Source: Nitrospirae bacterium MYbin3
GTDB lineage: Bacteria; Nitrospirota; Thermodesulfovibrionia; Thermodesulfovibrionales; Dissulfurispiraceae
DNA length: 64,000 nucleotides
Reading direction: 5' to 3'
Assembly: GCA_002753335.1 (NCBI GenBank)
Contig: PEAD01000005.1
Location: 62,001-126,000 of the forward strand
Both the position numbers and the translations under genes were made by a program. Shown one piece after another: positions 45,761 to 53,951 of the stretch (its first letter is position 1; every line of letters starts with the position of its first letter). The notes beneath the pieces were generated by a model that made no database searches, was not told the origin of the DNA, and was given only the letters and a program-made list of their open reading frames with translations.

Positions 45761-46696
45761 TCAGTTGCTGCTTTCGGTTTCCTGAAAATCTTCGTCAGTA
45801 AAAACAAGATTGTGGCCGTAAGCCTTGCCGCGCTCAAGGATATACAATGCCCTGCCGGTTATTGTCTGAATAGTATCTTCCGGCATTGAAACCGTGGCCC
45901 CCATAGTTAATGTAACCTTGACCACAAGCTGCTCGTGCACCTCAACAAAAGAGTTTTCTATTATCAGGCGTAATTTATTTGCCACGCTCACCAACTGCTG
46001 CTGATTTATATGGCTTACAACCGCAAGGAAATCCTCTTCCCCCCATCGGCCGACAAGATCCCATGATCTGACATTACCCTCGAGAGTTCTAGCAACCATA
46101 TTGAAAACCTGCTGCTCGATTTCGTGCGTAAATATTTCGTCTATGTCCCTCAGATCGTCAACAGATATGAGAATTATCCCAAACGAAATATTATGTTTTT
46201 GTTTGTGCTCAAGGCTCGACCTTAGCTTCATCTCAACATATTTCTGATTCGCAAGTCCTGTGAAAGAATCTATAAGGTCAGCCTTCTTAAGATCCTCTAT
46301 AAGCTCTTCATCAATATTTCTGAATACATTTTCTCTGAAAACCTCTATTGCGCCGACTATATTACCCTTTGAGTCTGTTACAGGAGTTATGTGAATCCTC
46401 ACAGGAACTCGGTGACCATCCTTGTGGCGGATATACACGTCTCCGGAGTTTTCGCTGCAGGTGCACATCGACTTGTTGAATACACAGTTAAGCATGCAGA
46501 GGTCATTTCCATTCCTATCCAGATGCGTCAGTATGCCTCCGGAGCATCGAGCACCGATTATGTCAGCTTCGCTGTAGCCGGTTATCCTCTCGGCGCTCTT
46601 ATTCCAATGAAGAATACGCTTTTGATTATCTATAAAATAGACGCCCTCATGCACCGAATCGAACAACTGATGATAAAATTCAATCAATCCCAACAT
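45761..46696 (-). CDS. PAS-GGDEF protein with altered active-site motif
   Basis: A 311-residue cytoplasmic protein: a PAS domain (about 1-125; VYFIDNQKRILHWNKSAERITGY and a Cys-rich stretch MLNCVFNKSMCTC) and a GGDEF domain (about 135-300; DSFTGLANQKYVEMKLRSSL, LVGRWGEEDFLAVV). The signature reads GEEDF in place of GGDEF/GGEEF, so c-di-GMP synthesis may be lost or altered. No TM helix. Encoded upstream of the methylcitrate operon on the same strand. Confidence 0.82.
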   Translation of the reverse strand: MLGLIEFYHQLFDSVHEGVYFIDNQKRILHWNKSAERITGYSEADIIGARCSGGILTHLDRNGNDLCMLNCVFNKSMCTCSENSGDVYIRHKDGHRVPVRIHITPVTDSKGNIVGAIEVFRENVFRNIDEELIEDLKKADLIDSFTGLANQKYVEMKLRSSLEHKQKHNISFGIILISVDDLRDIDEIFTHEIEQQVFNMVARTLEGNVRSWDLVGRWGEEDFLAVVSHINQQQLVSVANKLRLIIENSFVEVHEQLVVKVTLTMGATVSMPEDTIQTITGRALYILERGKAYGHNLVFTDEDFQETESSN

Positions 46697-46897
46697 ATCG
46701 CAGCCCCATTCATTGTATTTTGATTAAGAATATCATATTGGCATTGATTATTTAAAGAAAACTGAAATGTACGATTTGCCATTCGTTCCCTTGCACAACA
46801 ATACAAAAATAGTGTACCATCGTGAATACATGATTATTTACCTTTAATTACAGGGTGTTGCATTCGTCAGAGGGCAATATATTTCGGGGAGGATATT

Positions 46898-47263
46898 ATG
46901 CGGAAATTTTTCATCTGCTGCACAATCATAATCTTATTCATGGCATCAATAGCGGACGCTGCAGACTGGAAGCTTTACTCGGCAAATGAAGTTTACAAAT
47001 ACTTTTACGATGCATCCAGATTAAAGCGCACCGGCCAGAATATTTTTAAGGTTAAGGCAAAAGAAGTTGCCGGAAACAATATGACACTGGTGTTGGCAGA
47101 AATAAACTGCAACACAGAAGCGATAAGGGTTCACTCGATCACAATTTATGATGTGGCCACAAACAAAGCCATCCATTCATACAAATATGATGCTCCACCG
47201 TGGGATTTTGTTCATCCTGAACCTGAAGGAGAATCACTGACAAAAGCTGTCTGCAAAAAATAG
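46898..47263 (+). CDS. Secreted protein, surface-adhesin-E-like family
   Basis: A 121-residue protein with a clear signal peptide (KFFICCTIIILFMASIADA) and mature region of about 100 residues: ADWKLYSANEVYKYFYDAS, NIFKVKAKEV, LVLAEINCNTEAI, HSITIYDVATN, APPWDFVHPEPEGES and the closing KAVCKK. Shortest and clearest of the three family members in the window. Cys in EINC and in AVC probably pair. GGGGAGGA lies before ATG. Convergent with the AmpG-like gene. Confidence 0.65.
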   Translation: MRKFFICCTIIILFMASIADAADWKLYSANEVYKYFYDASRLKRTGQNIFKVKAKEVAGNNMTLVLAEINCNTEAIRVHSITIYDVATNKAIHSYKYDAPPWDFVHPEPEGESLTKAVCKK

Positions 47264-47302
47264 AGCGCTGTTTTATGCGGGCAACTGCCGTTCTATTTGG
47301 CT

Positions 47303-48538
47303 TTAAATTTCTTCTATACGCTCTCTTAAAGACATTAATAATACAAGCCCCGGGATTGCTGTTAGTACGGTTACAAAAAAGAATGCAGGCCACCCTATTC
47401 CCTCAACCACAAAACCTGCTGTCGGAGCTATAAAGGTCCTTCCAAGGGCTGCCAACGAAGATAATACTGCGTATTGAGTGGCGCTAAACTGTTGATTGCA
47501 AAGAGACATAAGAAGAGATACGAATGCTGCGGTACCCAAGCCTCCGCAGAGATTTTCGAAACCAACAGCAAAAATCAGCATGGCGTAACTTTTGCCTGCC
47601 CAGGCAAGAAGCATGAATGAGAAATTAGACAAAGCCTGCAAAATTCCGAAAAACATAAGAGAGCGGTATAGCTTTAGCCGCACCATCAATGCACCGCCTG
47701 CCAATGCACCAAGTATAGTAGAAATAAGCCCTAAGCCCTTGTTTATGGTTCCTACCTCGGTTGGAGTAAATCCGACGCCTCTTATCAAAAAAGCTGTGGT
47801 AAGGCTTCCGGCATATGCATCACCCAATTTGTAAAGAATGATAAGGGCAAGCATTAATATTGCCGCATCCCTCGAAAAATAGTCCTTCAATGGCCCCAAA
47901 ACAGCTTGTTGTAATGTCTTAGGCGAATGAATTTGTCCGTCAGGTTCGGGGCCTAAAAAAGTTCCGCAGAGGCCTAGTGCCATAACCAGAGACATGAACA
48001 TATAGGTGGACTGCCAACCGATGCGGTCTGCAATTATCAGTGCCAACGCACCAGATACCAGCATAGCAATACGATAACCCATAACAGATACAGCAACACC
48101 AGCCCCCCTTTCGGAATCTTGCAGCACGTCTGTTCTATAGGCATCGATCACTATGTCTTGAGAAGCTGATAAGAAAGCCAATGACAGGGCAAGAATGCTC
48201 AATGCAACAGGTGCAGACTGAGGAGTTAAGAGAGAAATTGCAGCCATATTAGCCGCAATCAATATTTGGGCAAGGAGTATCCAGCCGCGCCTCCTTCCGA
48301 GCCAAGGAAGACTGAAGCGGTCCATCAAAGGAGACCAAAGAAATTTTACCGTATAAGGAAGTCCAACCGCTGACAAAAGCCCGATGGTCACCAGGTCTAT
48401 GCCTATAACCGTAAGCCATGCCTGCAAAGTGCCGGCAGTCAGCGCAAGCGGCAGCCCTGATGAAAAACCGAGCAGCATAACCGCAGCTATGCGCCTGTTT
48501 CTGAATGCCTCAAAATATGGAGCTAATGTATTCCTCAT
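47303..48538 (-). CDS. ampG: AmpG-like MFS permease
   Basis: A 411-residue MFS protein with about twelve TM helices. The N-terminal segment MLLGFSSGLPLALTAGTLQAWLT and the following VGLPYTVKFLWSPLMDRFSLPWLGRRRGWIL match AmpG, which imports anhydro-muropeptides for peptidoglycan recycling. DIVIDAYRTDVL and the C-terminal helices fit as well. Substrate inferred from the family. Confidence 0.83.
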   Translation of the reverse strand: MRNTLAPYFEAFRNRRIAAVMLLGFSSGLPLALTAGTLQAWLTVIGIDLVTIGLLSAVGLPYTVKFLWSPLMDRFSLPWLGRRRGWILLAQILIAANMAAISLLTPQSAPVALSILALSLAFLSASQDIVIDAYRTDVLQDSERGAGVAVSVMGYRIAMLVSGALALIIADRIGWQSTYMFMSLVMALGLCGTFLGPEPDGQIHSPKTLQQAVLGPLKDYFSRDAAILMLALIILYKLGDAYAGSLTTAFLIRGVGFTPTEVGTINKGLGLISTILGALAGGALMVRLKLYRSLMFFGILQALSNFSFMLLAWAGKSYAMLIFAVGFENLCGGLGTAAFVSLLMSLCNQQFSATQYAVLSSLAALGRTFIAPTAGFVVEGIGWPAFFFVTVLTAIPGLVLLMSLRERIEEI

Positions 48539-48619
48539 GATTGCCAGCTTTTTCTTTTAATCTATGTTTATGATAAACTTTTCGGCATTGTATGTTGCAA
48601 TATATTTTTGAAAGGATAA

Positions 48620-49177
48620 ATGATACTCAATACTTCAATATATAGATTATCAGCAATTTTCTGGTTTATTGTATTCACATTATTCCCATCAGACATATTT
48701 GCAGAGAGCGCTTTTAAAACTTACGGCAATATCGGACAGATTGCTCTTCCTGCTGCTGCTCTGTCTTTAACCGCCATAAAAGAAGACAAAGATGGAGCTA
48801 TTCAATTTACAAAAGCATTTTCCGCCACAACAGCGACAACTTACGCTCTTAAATATTCTATCAATGAAACAAGACCCAATGGCGGAAAACATTCATTCCC
48901 CTCAGGACATACTGCTTTTGCTTTTGTGGGCGCTGCATTTTCACAGCAAAGATACGGCTGCAGCTATGGCATCCCTATGTATATCGCAGCAACATTAGTC
49001 GGAGCAAGCAGACTGACCAGCAAAGAACACCATTTTCATGACGTTGCTGCAGGTGCGGTTATAGGCATCGGAGCAAACATAATCTTTACTAAAAAATTCA
49101 AGGAAAACAAGCTGGCCCTTATACCAATGATTGCTGATAATGGCGGTGGAGCAATGTTTCTTTATAGTTTCAAATGA
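48620..49177 (+). CDS. PAP2-family phosphatase
   Basis: A 185-residue membrane or secreted protein with an N-terminal hydrophobic segment (LSAIFWFIVFTLFPSDIFA). The three PAP2 motifs are present: KYSINETRP, SFPSGHTAFAF and SRLTSKEHHFHDVAAG (His and Asp catalytic pair). These enzymes dephosphorylate lipid phosphates such as undecaprenyl or phosphatidyl phosphate. Starts ATG 48620; an AGGA site is upstream. Confidence 0.87.
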   Translation: MILNTSIYRLSAIFWFIVFTLFPSDIFAESAFKTYGNIGQIALPAAALSLTAIKEDKDGAIQFTKAFSATTATTYALKYSINETRPNGGKHSFPSGHTAFAFVGAAFSQQRYGCSYGIPMYIAATLVGASRLTSKEHHFHDVAAGAVIGIGANIIFTKKFKENKLALIPMIADNGGGAMFLYSFK

Positions 49178-49328
49178 CGTTAACATTAAAAAATCCAACG
49201 ACTATATCACCCAACTTTAAAAACAATATTTTATAAGAGCCCTCTAAAAAATTGAATTAAATTAATAGGTAAGTTAGAATAAATGTTATTGGATTTTCCG
49301 TTCTTTTTAGAAAAAAAATCTGATAGTT

Positions 49329-49424
<96 letters not shown>

Positions 49425-49674
49425 ATGCTCTTACCCATTAGAAGTGTTTGCAATCTGTAACACCTTATTTTCTTTCCCATGCAGCAAGTTCTGCGTGTTG
49501 TCTCCGTATACTCCTGAGGTATTCCGTTCTGTATCAACGTTTAGCTTGTAGGTAGAGTTGAGAGATCTGCCTAACAAAAATCTTCAGTCAATCTACGTAA
49601 TAACTCTTTGCACAAAAGCAAAAATACAAGCTACTTATTTTGCTTTTAGGCAAATAAGTTAGTATAATAACTCA

Positions 49675-50847
49675 ATGCTGAAAATCAGAACTCTCACACC
49701 ATATATAGCGGAAGATCTGAAGCATAAGATGGTTTTTGTGGGTGGACCGCGCCAAGTAGGCAAGACAACCCTCTGCAGGAACTTAGTTGCTGCATCTTTT
49801 CGGAATCACGCATATTTCAATTGGGACAACAGGACTGACCGAAGGAAGATTATGTCGGCATCGTGGCCCGGTGATGCTGAACTTTTAATCTTTGATGAGA
49901 TCCATAAGTATCGGAAGTGGAAGGGACTAATTAAGGGTGAATACGATAAGCTGAATGACAGGTTCAAGTTTCTAGTTACCGGCAGTGCCAGGCTTGATCT
50001 TTACAGAAAGGGTGGCGATTCCTTACAGGGAAGATATCATTACTACAGGCTTCACCCCTTTGCGCTGGCCGAGATGGAAAACATTCCCTACAAGGCCTCG
50101 GTGTTAGGTGAAATACCAGTAGGGCAGGAGTTTTATCAGGATACTTTGAATGTTCTAGACAGTTTTGGAGGATTTCCAGAGCCAGTCACCGGACAGAGCA
50201 AACGTCAGCTTAGGCGTTGGCATAATGAGAAGATCGAAAGAATGTTTCGGGAAGACATAATGGATGTCCAGACAATCAGGGATATAGGCAACATGAAACT
50301 CTTGAGCGACATACTGCCAACAAAGGTCGGCTCTCTTTTATCGCTCAATGCGATACGAGAGGATCTGGAGATCAGCCATCGTGCCGTAAGTCATTGGATG
50401 GATATTCTTGAGACTTTCTACTACCAGTTTCGTATATATCCATACTCGACAAAGACCATACGGTCTCTTAAAAAAGAGCCTAAATTATACTTATGGGATT
50501 GGTCGGAGGTTGAGGATGAGGCTGCACGCTTTGAAAACCTCATAGCGTCTCATCTTCTTAAATTCGTGCATTTCATCATAGACCATGAAGGGCACAAGGC
50601 GGAACTGAACTATCTGAGAGATGTAGACAAGCGTGAAGTGGATTTCCTTGTGACGATCAATAAAAAACCCTGGTTTGCTGTTGATTGTAAACTCAATGAT
50701 ACTTCTTTATCATCAAACCTGCTTTATTTCAGGGACAGGCTAGCTATTCCATATGTCTATCAGGTGGTAAAAAAAGACAAAACGGACAGTATCGAGAAAG
50801 GCGCCAGGATTATTTCGGCTGGAAGATTCCTTTCAGGCCTTGTTTGA
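49675..50847 (+). CDS. AAA_14/DUF4143 ATPase
   Basis: A 390-residue protein. Walker A GGPRQVGKTTL (about residues 23-33), Walker B LLIFDEIHKYRKWKG, sensor segment FLVTGSARLDLYRKGGDSLQGRYHYYRLHPFAL, and a C-terminal DUF4143 domain with nuclease-like segment KREVDFLVTINKKPWFAVDCKL (PD-(D/E)xK-like: D...CK). Such ATPases are common in bacteria and archaea, often in multiple scattered copies, but their role is not established. Sits alone inside the tRNA-flanked element. Confidence 0.85.
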   Translation: MLKIRTLTPYIAEDLKHKMVFVGGPRQVGKTTLCRNLVAASFRNHAYFNWDNRTDRRKIMSASWPGDAELLIFDEIHKYRKWKGLIKGEYDKLNDRFKFLVTGSARLDLYRKGGDSLQGRYHYYRLHPFALAEMENIPYKASVLGEIPVGQEFYQDTLNVLDSFGGFPEPVTGQSKRQLRRWHNEKIERMFREDIMDVQTIRDIGNMKLLSDILPTKVGSLLSLNAIREDLEISHRAVSHWMDILETFYYQFRIYPYSTKTIRSLKKEPKLYLWDWSEVEDEAARFENLIASHLLKFVHFIIDHEGHKAELNYLRDVDKREVDFLVTINKKPWFAVDCKLNDTSLSSNLLYFRDRLAIPYVYQVVKKDKTDSIEKGARIISAGRFLSGLV

Positions 50848-51133
50848 AAAATACTGATTGCCGATTGACTGTTTAGGGTTCATCGCCATCCAATGCCATG
50901 ATATGAAGGCTTGTGCATCTGGATTACGACCACCACCACTGTTGCAAGGAATGCAACTTAAACAGTTAGTGGCCAGCTATTGCATTACATCTGTTTTTCC
51001 CATTTGTTTTGTTATAGGATATAACACATTTACTATTATCTGATATCTGAAACTGAGTGGACTATTCCCGTTGACATAACTCGTTCCGTACTCGTTCCGT
51101 TTTATGCTATAATCCTTTGTTGCATGCGGGCTG

Positions 51134-51168
51134 CCGAGGGTTCGAATCCCTTCCTCTCCGCCATGATT
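51134..51168 (+). repeat. Right copy of the 35-bp repeat (partial tRNA-Ser 3' end)
   Basis: A 3'-half tRNA fragment without a 5' half, directly upstream of the SRP RNA gene. The sequence before it (TGCATGCGGGCTG) does not form the rest of a tRNA. It is the remnant of the original tRNA end displaced by the insertion. Confidence 0.88.
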
Positions 51169-51176
51169 TTCTATAT

Positions 51177-51299
51177 CCGGGGGTCGGCCCTGCGCAGCAG
51201 GCCGGTGTGAACCCCGCCAGATCCGGAAGGAAGCAACGGTAAGCATTATGTCTGGGTGCCGCAGCAAGCCGGTCCCATTAAGCATCTGCCGACCGCCGA
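51177..51299 (+). ncRNA. ffs: Signal recognition particle RNA (small bacterial type, 4.5S)
   Basis: The conserved apical core is present: GTGAACCCCGCCAG, ATCCGGAAGGAAGCAACGG, TAAGC, then TGGGTGCCGC. The outer stem is formed by CGGGGGTCGGC at about 51178-51188 and GCCGACCGCCG at about 51288-51298. It pairs with Ffh to target membrane proteins. Ends are estimated from the terminal stem. Confidence 0.9.
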
Positions 51300-51350
51300 A
51301 TATAGAAAATATAACAACTAAACATTGCATTAACCTTTTACAATAAAAAA

Positions 51351-52964
51351 ATGGCATACCTGGTACTTGCAAGAAAATGGCGCCCCCAGAGCTTTGATGA
51401 CCTTACAGGTCAGGAGCATATATCTCGCATACTCAAAAACACAATCACGCAAAATAAAGTTGCTCATGCTTACATCTTTTCGGGACCGAGAGGTGTAGGA
51501 AAAACAACATCTGCGAGAATCCTTTCAAAGGCTTTGAACTGCACTTCAGGCCCCACCCCTGAGCCTTGCGGGAAATGCGGTTCATGTATTGCTGTTGTTG
51601 AAGGATCTTCGATTGATGTGTCAGAAATTGACGGAGCCTCCAATACAGGCGTTGACAACATCAGGGATTTAAGGGAGCGTGTCAGATATGCACCATCAGA
51701 GAGCAAGTATAAAGTTTATATAATTGACGAAGCGCATATGTTATCAACTGCGGCCTTCAATGCTCTGCTTAAAACCCTTGAAGAACCGCCTCCGCACGTA
51801 GTATTTGTGTTGGCAACAACCGAGCCAAGGAAAATACCTGCCACAGTTTTATCCCGCTGCCAGCATCTTCCTTTCAGAAGGATCAGCAGCCAAGATATTA
51901 AAGGGCGTCTAAAATTCATAACCACAAAAGAGGGTATCGTCATATCTGAATCAGCCTTGGAAATGGTTTCGCGGGCTGCTGATGGCAGCATGAGAGATTC
52001 TCTTACTATCCTTGATCAGCTTGCCTCTTTCTCGGATAACATACTCGATTCAGATGTAATGAATATGCTCGGAATTACTGACATAAGTTCAATATCAGAC
52101 ATGACGTCAGCTCTGATAGAAGGCGATAGAAGCCGCATAATCAGGATAATAGCCGGACTGGTAGATTCAGGTATTGATATTAAAACTTACACGAGAGATA
52201 TGCTTCAATTCATAAGGAATCTGCTCGTAGCTTCTATAATCGATGACACCGAAAACATCTTAAACCTTAGCGAAGAAGAAAGCGCTGCGATAAAAGAGCT
52301 GAAAAGTGTGGCTACGCAAGAGCATGTTTCATTATTGCTTTCGGAATTCATCAAGGCAGAGCCATCGATAAGAAGCTCGTTGTATCCAAGAGTTGCTCTT
52401 GAACTCGCACTTATCCGGCTCAGTCTTTTAAGCCATTTCAAAGCAGTAAATGAGGTGCTAAAATCGCTCGGCAGCCCCTCAAAACAAACACAACCTGTAG
52501 TTGCTCCGATTAATAAACCTAGTCCGCCAACTCAAGAGTCTGAAGATATTACGGAAGTCAAAACCCATCCTGTATTAGAAACTGTAACACCTAAGACTGA
52601 AGTCAAAGCAACTATTTCGCTTTCAGATGCTTGGGGTGAAACAGTTAAGGAAATCGAAGAGAATGACTATCCGCTTGCCTCAAAATTAAAAGAATGCGTG
52701 CCAGCCTTCGGCGATAAGACAATAGCCCTGTCCCTAAACGGCGGGGCATCAATGCATGAAGAGTCTATAAAGGAAAATTTTTCGACAATCAAAAAGAGAA
52801 TATCAGAACTATCAGGAATAGACGTGGAAATAAAAATAGAAATATCAAAAATAAAAACAAAAAGCAGGAAAGATATCATCGAGGATGCAAAAAAAAACAG
52901 AGTGGTCAATGCAGCTCTTGAACTCTTTGATGGCCGTATAGGCGATGTAATTCCAAATAATTAG
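51351..52964 (+). CDS. dnaX: DNA polymerase III clamp-loader subunit gamma/tau
   Basis: A 537-residue AAA+ protein. YLVLARKWRPQSFDDLTGQEHI opens it; Walker A is SGPRGVGKTTSARILSKALNC, the zinc-binding stretch CTSGPTPEPCGKCGSC follows, Walker B is VYIIDEAHML, then LLKTLEEPPPHVVFVLATTEPRKIP and SRC (arginine finger). Domains I-III occupy the first 370 residues; the tail is a charged linker and a small C-terminal domain. It loads the sliding clamp and organises the replisome. First gene after ffs; followed by ebfC and recR as usual. Confidence 0.95.
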   Translation: MAYLVLARKWRPQSFDDLTGQEHISRILKNTITQNKVAHAYIFSGPRGVGKTTSARILSKALNCTSGPTPEPCGKCGSCIAVVEGSSIDVSEIDGASNTGVDNIRDLRERVRYAPSESKYKVYIIDEAHMLSTAAFNALLKTLEEPPPHVVFVLATTEPRKIPATVLSRCQHLPFRRISSQDIKGRLKFITTKEGIVISESALEMVSRAADGSMRDSLTILDQLASFSDNILDSDVMNMLGITDISSISDMTSALIEGDRSRIIRIIAGLVDSGIDIKTYTRDMLQFIRNLLVASIIDDTENILNLSEEESAAIKELKSVATQEHVSLLLSEFIKAEPSIRSSLYPRVALELALIRLSLLSHFKAVNEVLKSLGSPSKQTQPVVAPINKPSPPTQESEDITEVKTHPVLETVTPKTEVKATISLSDAWGETVKEIEENDYPLASKLKECVPAFGDKTIALSLNGGASMHEESIKENFSTIKKRISELSGIDVEIKIEISKIKTKSRKDIIEDAKKNRVVNAALELFDGRIGDVIPNN

Positions 52965-52973
52965 GGAGGGGAT

Positions 52974-53321
52974 ATGTCAAAAAAAATGCTGGGCGATATG
53001 ATGAGGCAGGCTCAAAAACTGCAGGGTGAAATGCAGAAGATGCAGGAGGAGGCTAAAAAGAAAACAGTTGAAGCTACTGCAGGAGGAGGCATGGTCAGCG
53101 TTACTGCCAGCGGAAGCGGAGAGCTTGTATCAATAAAAATAGAGAAGGATGTTGTAAACCCAGAGGACGTTGAAATGCTGCAGGACTTGATACTGGCAGC
53201 CTCTAATGAAGCTATCAGACGTGCCCAGCAGATGGTGAATGATGAGATGTCAAAACTAACTATGGGACTGCAGATTCCGGGCATGGGGGGAATGGGAGGC
53301 TTAGGCAATCTTTTTAAATAA
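52974..53321 (+). CDS. ebfC: YbaB/EbfC nucleoid-associated protein
   Basis: A 115-residue protein with the EbfC layout: helical start (MLGDMMRQAQKLQGEMQKMQEE), the strand TASGSGELVSIKIEKD, the segment VNPEDVEMLQDLILAASNEAI and a Gly/Met-rich tail (PGMGGMGGLGNLF). Binds DNA as a dimer. It is 9 bp after dnaX, with GGGAGGGG before ATG. Typical dnaX-ebfC-recR order. Confidence 0.94.
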   Translation: MSKKMLGDMMRQAQKLQGEMQKMQEEAKKKTVEATAGGGMVSVTASGSGELVSIKIEKDVVNPEDVEMLQDLILAASNEAIRRAQQMVNDEMSKLTMGLQIPGMGGMGGLGNLFK

Positions 53322-53335
53322 CCAAACTTCATGAT

Positions 53336-53929
53336 ATGACACAAAACATAATTGAAAATCTCGTAAATCAACTTACAAAACTACCCGGCATCGGAAGGAA
53401 AACTGCGCAAAGGCTGGCTTTTTTCATCCTGGCTTTACCGGCAAATGATGCTAAAGAAATAGCTGCTGCGATAGTGGATGTCAAAGATAATGCACGCTTC
53501 TGCTCAAACTGCTTTAATATCACAGATGCTGACACATGCTCAATCTGCAGCGATTCATCAAGGGATAGAAATAAAATATGCGTGGTTGAAGAACCTAGCA
53601 ACGTGCTCGCCATAGAAAGAACAGGAATTTTCAAAGGTACCTATCATGTGTTATTGGGCGCCCTTTCACCGCTTGATGGGATAACTCCTGACAAACTTAA
53701 GATTAATGCACTGCTCATAAGAATTAAAGATAATCCGATAGAGGAGGTTATCTTAGCCACAAACCCAAATACAAAAGGCGAGATGACCGCAAAATACATC
53801 ACAGAAATATTAAAGCCGCTGAACATAAAAACATCCCGTATTGCCTACGGTCTGCCGATCGGCAGCGATATTGAGTTCGCGGATGAAGTGACCCTCTCCA
53901 AAGCCCTTGAAGGCCGAAGGGATCTATAA
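53336..53929 (+). CDS. recR: Recombination protein RecR
   Basis: A 197-residue repair protein. N-terminal helix-hairpin-helix (LTKLPGIGRKTAQRLAFFIL), C4 zinc finger CSNCFNITDADTCSIC, and a Toprim domain (ICVVEEPSNVLAIER, then EVILATNPNTKGEMTAKYI). Works with RecO and RecF to load RecA on gaps. Co-transcribed with dnaX and ebfC. Confidence 0.95.
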   Translation: MTQNIIENLVNQLTKLPGIGRKTAQRLAFFILALPANDAKEIAAAIVDVKDNARFCSNCFNITDADTCSICSDSSRDRNKICVVEEPSNVLAIERTGIFKGTYHVLLGALSPLDGITPDKLKINALLIRIKDNPIEEVILATNPNTKGEMTAKYITEILKPLNIKTSRIAYGLPIGSDIEFADEVTLSKALEGRRDL

Positions 53930-53951
53930 CATTAATGCAGGAGAAATTCAA

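Noticed and set aside
51070-51112. TTGACA and TATAAT elements upstream of the SRP RNA gene as a promoter
   Set aside because: The spacing between the two is about 31 bp, far above 16-18 bp, although a tandem ACTCGTTCCGT duplication in between could have stretched it; not safe to call.
52890-52905. Run of nine A residues near the end of dnaX, possible programmed -1 frameshift for gamma
   Set aside because: It lies about 20 codons before the stop, after all functional domains, so a shift would remove only a short tail; not the usual site after domain III.
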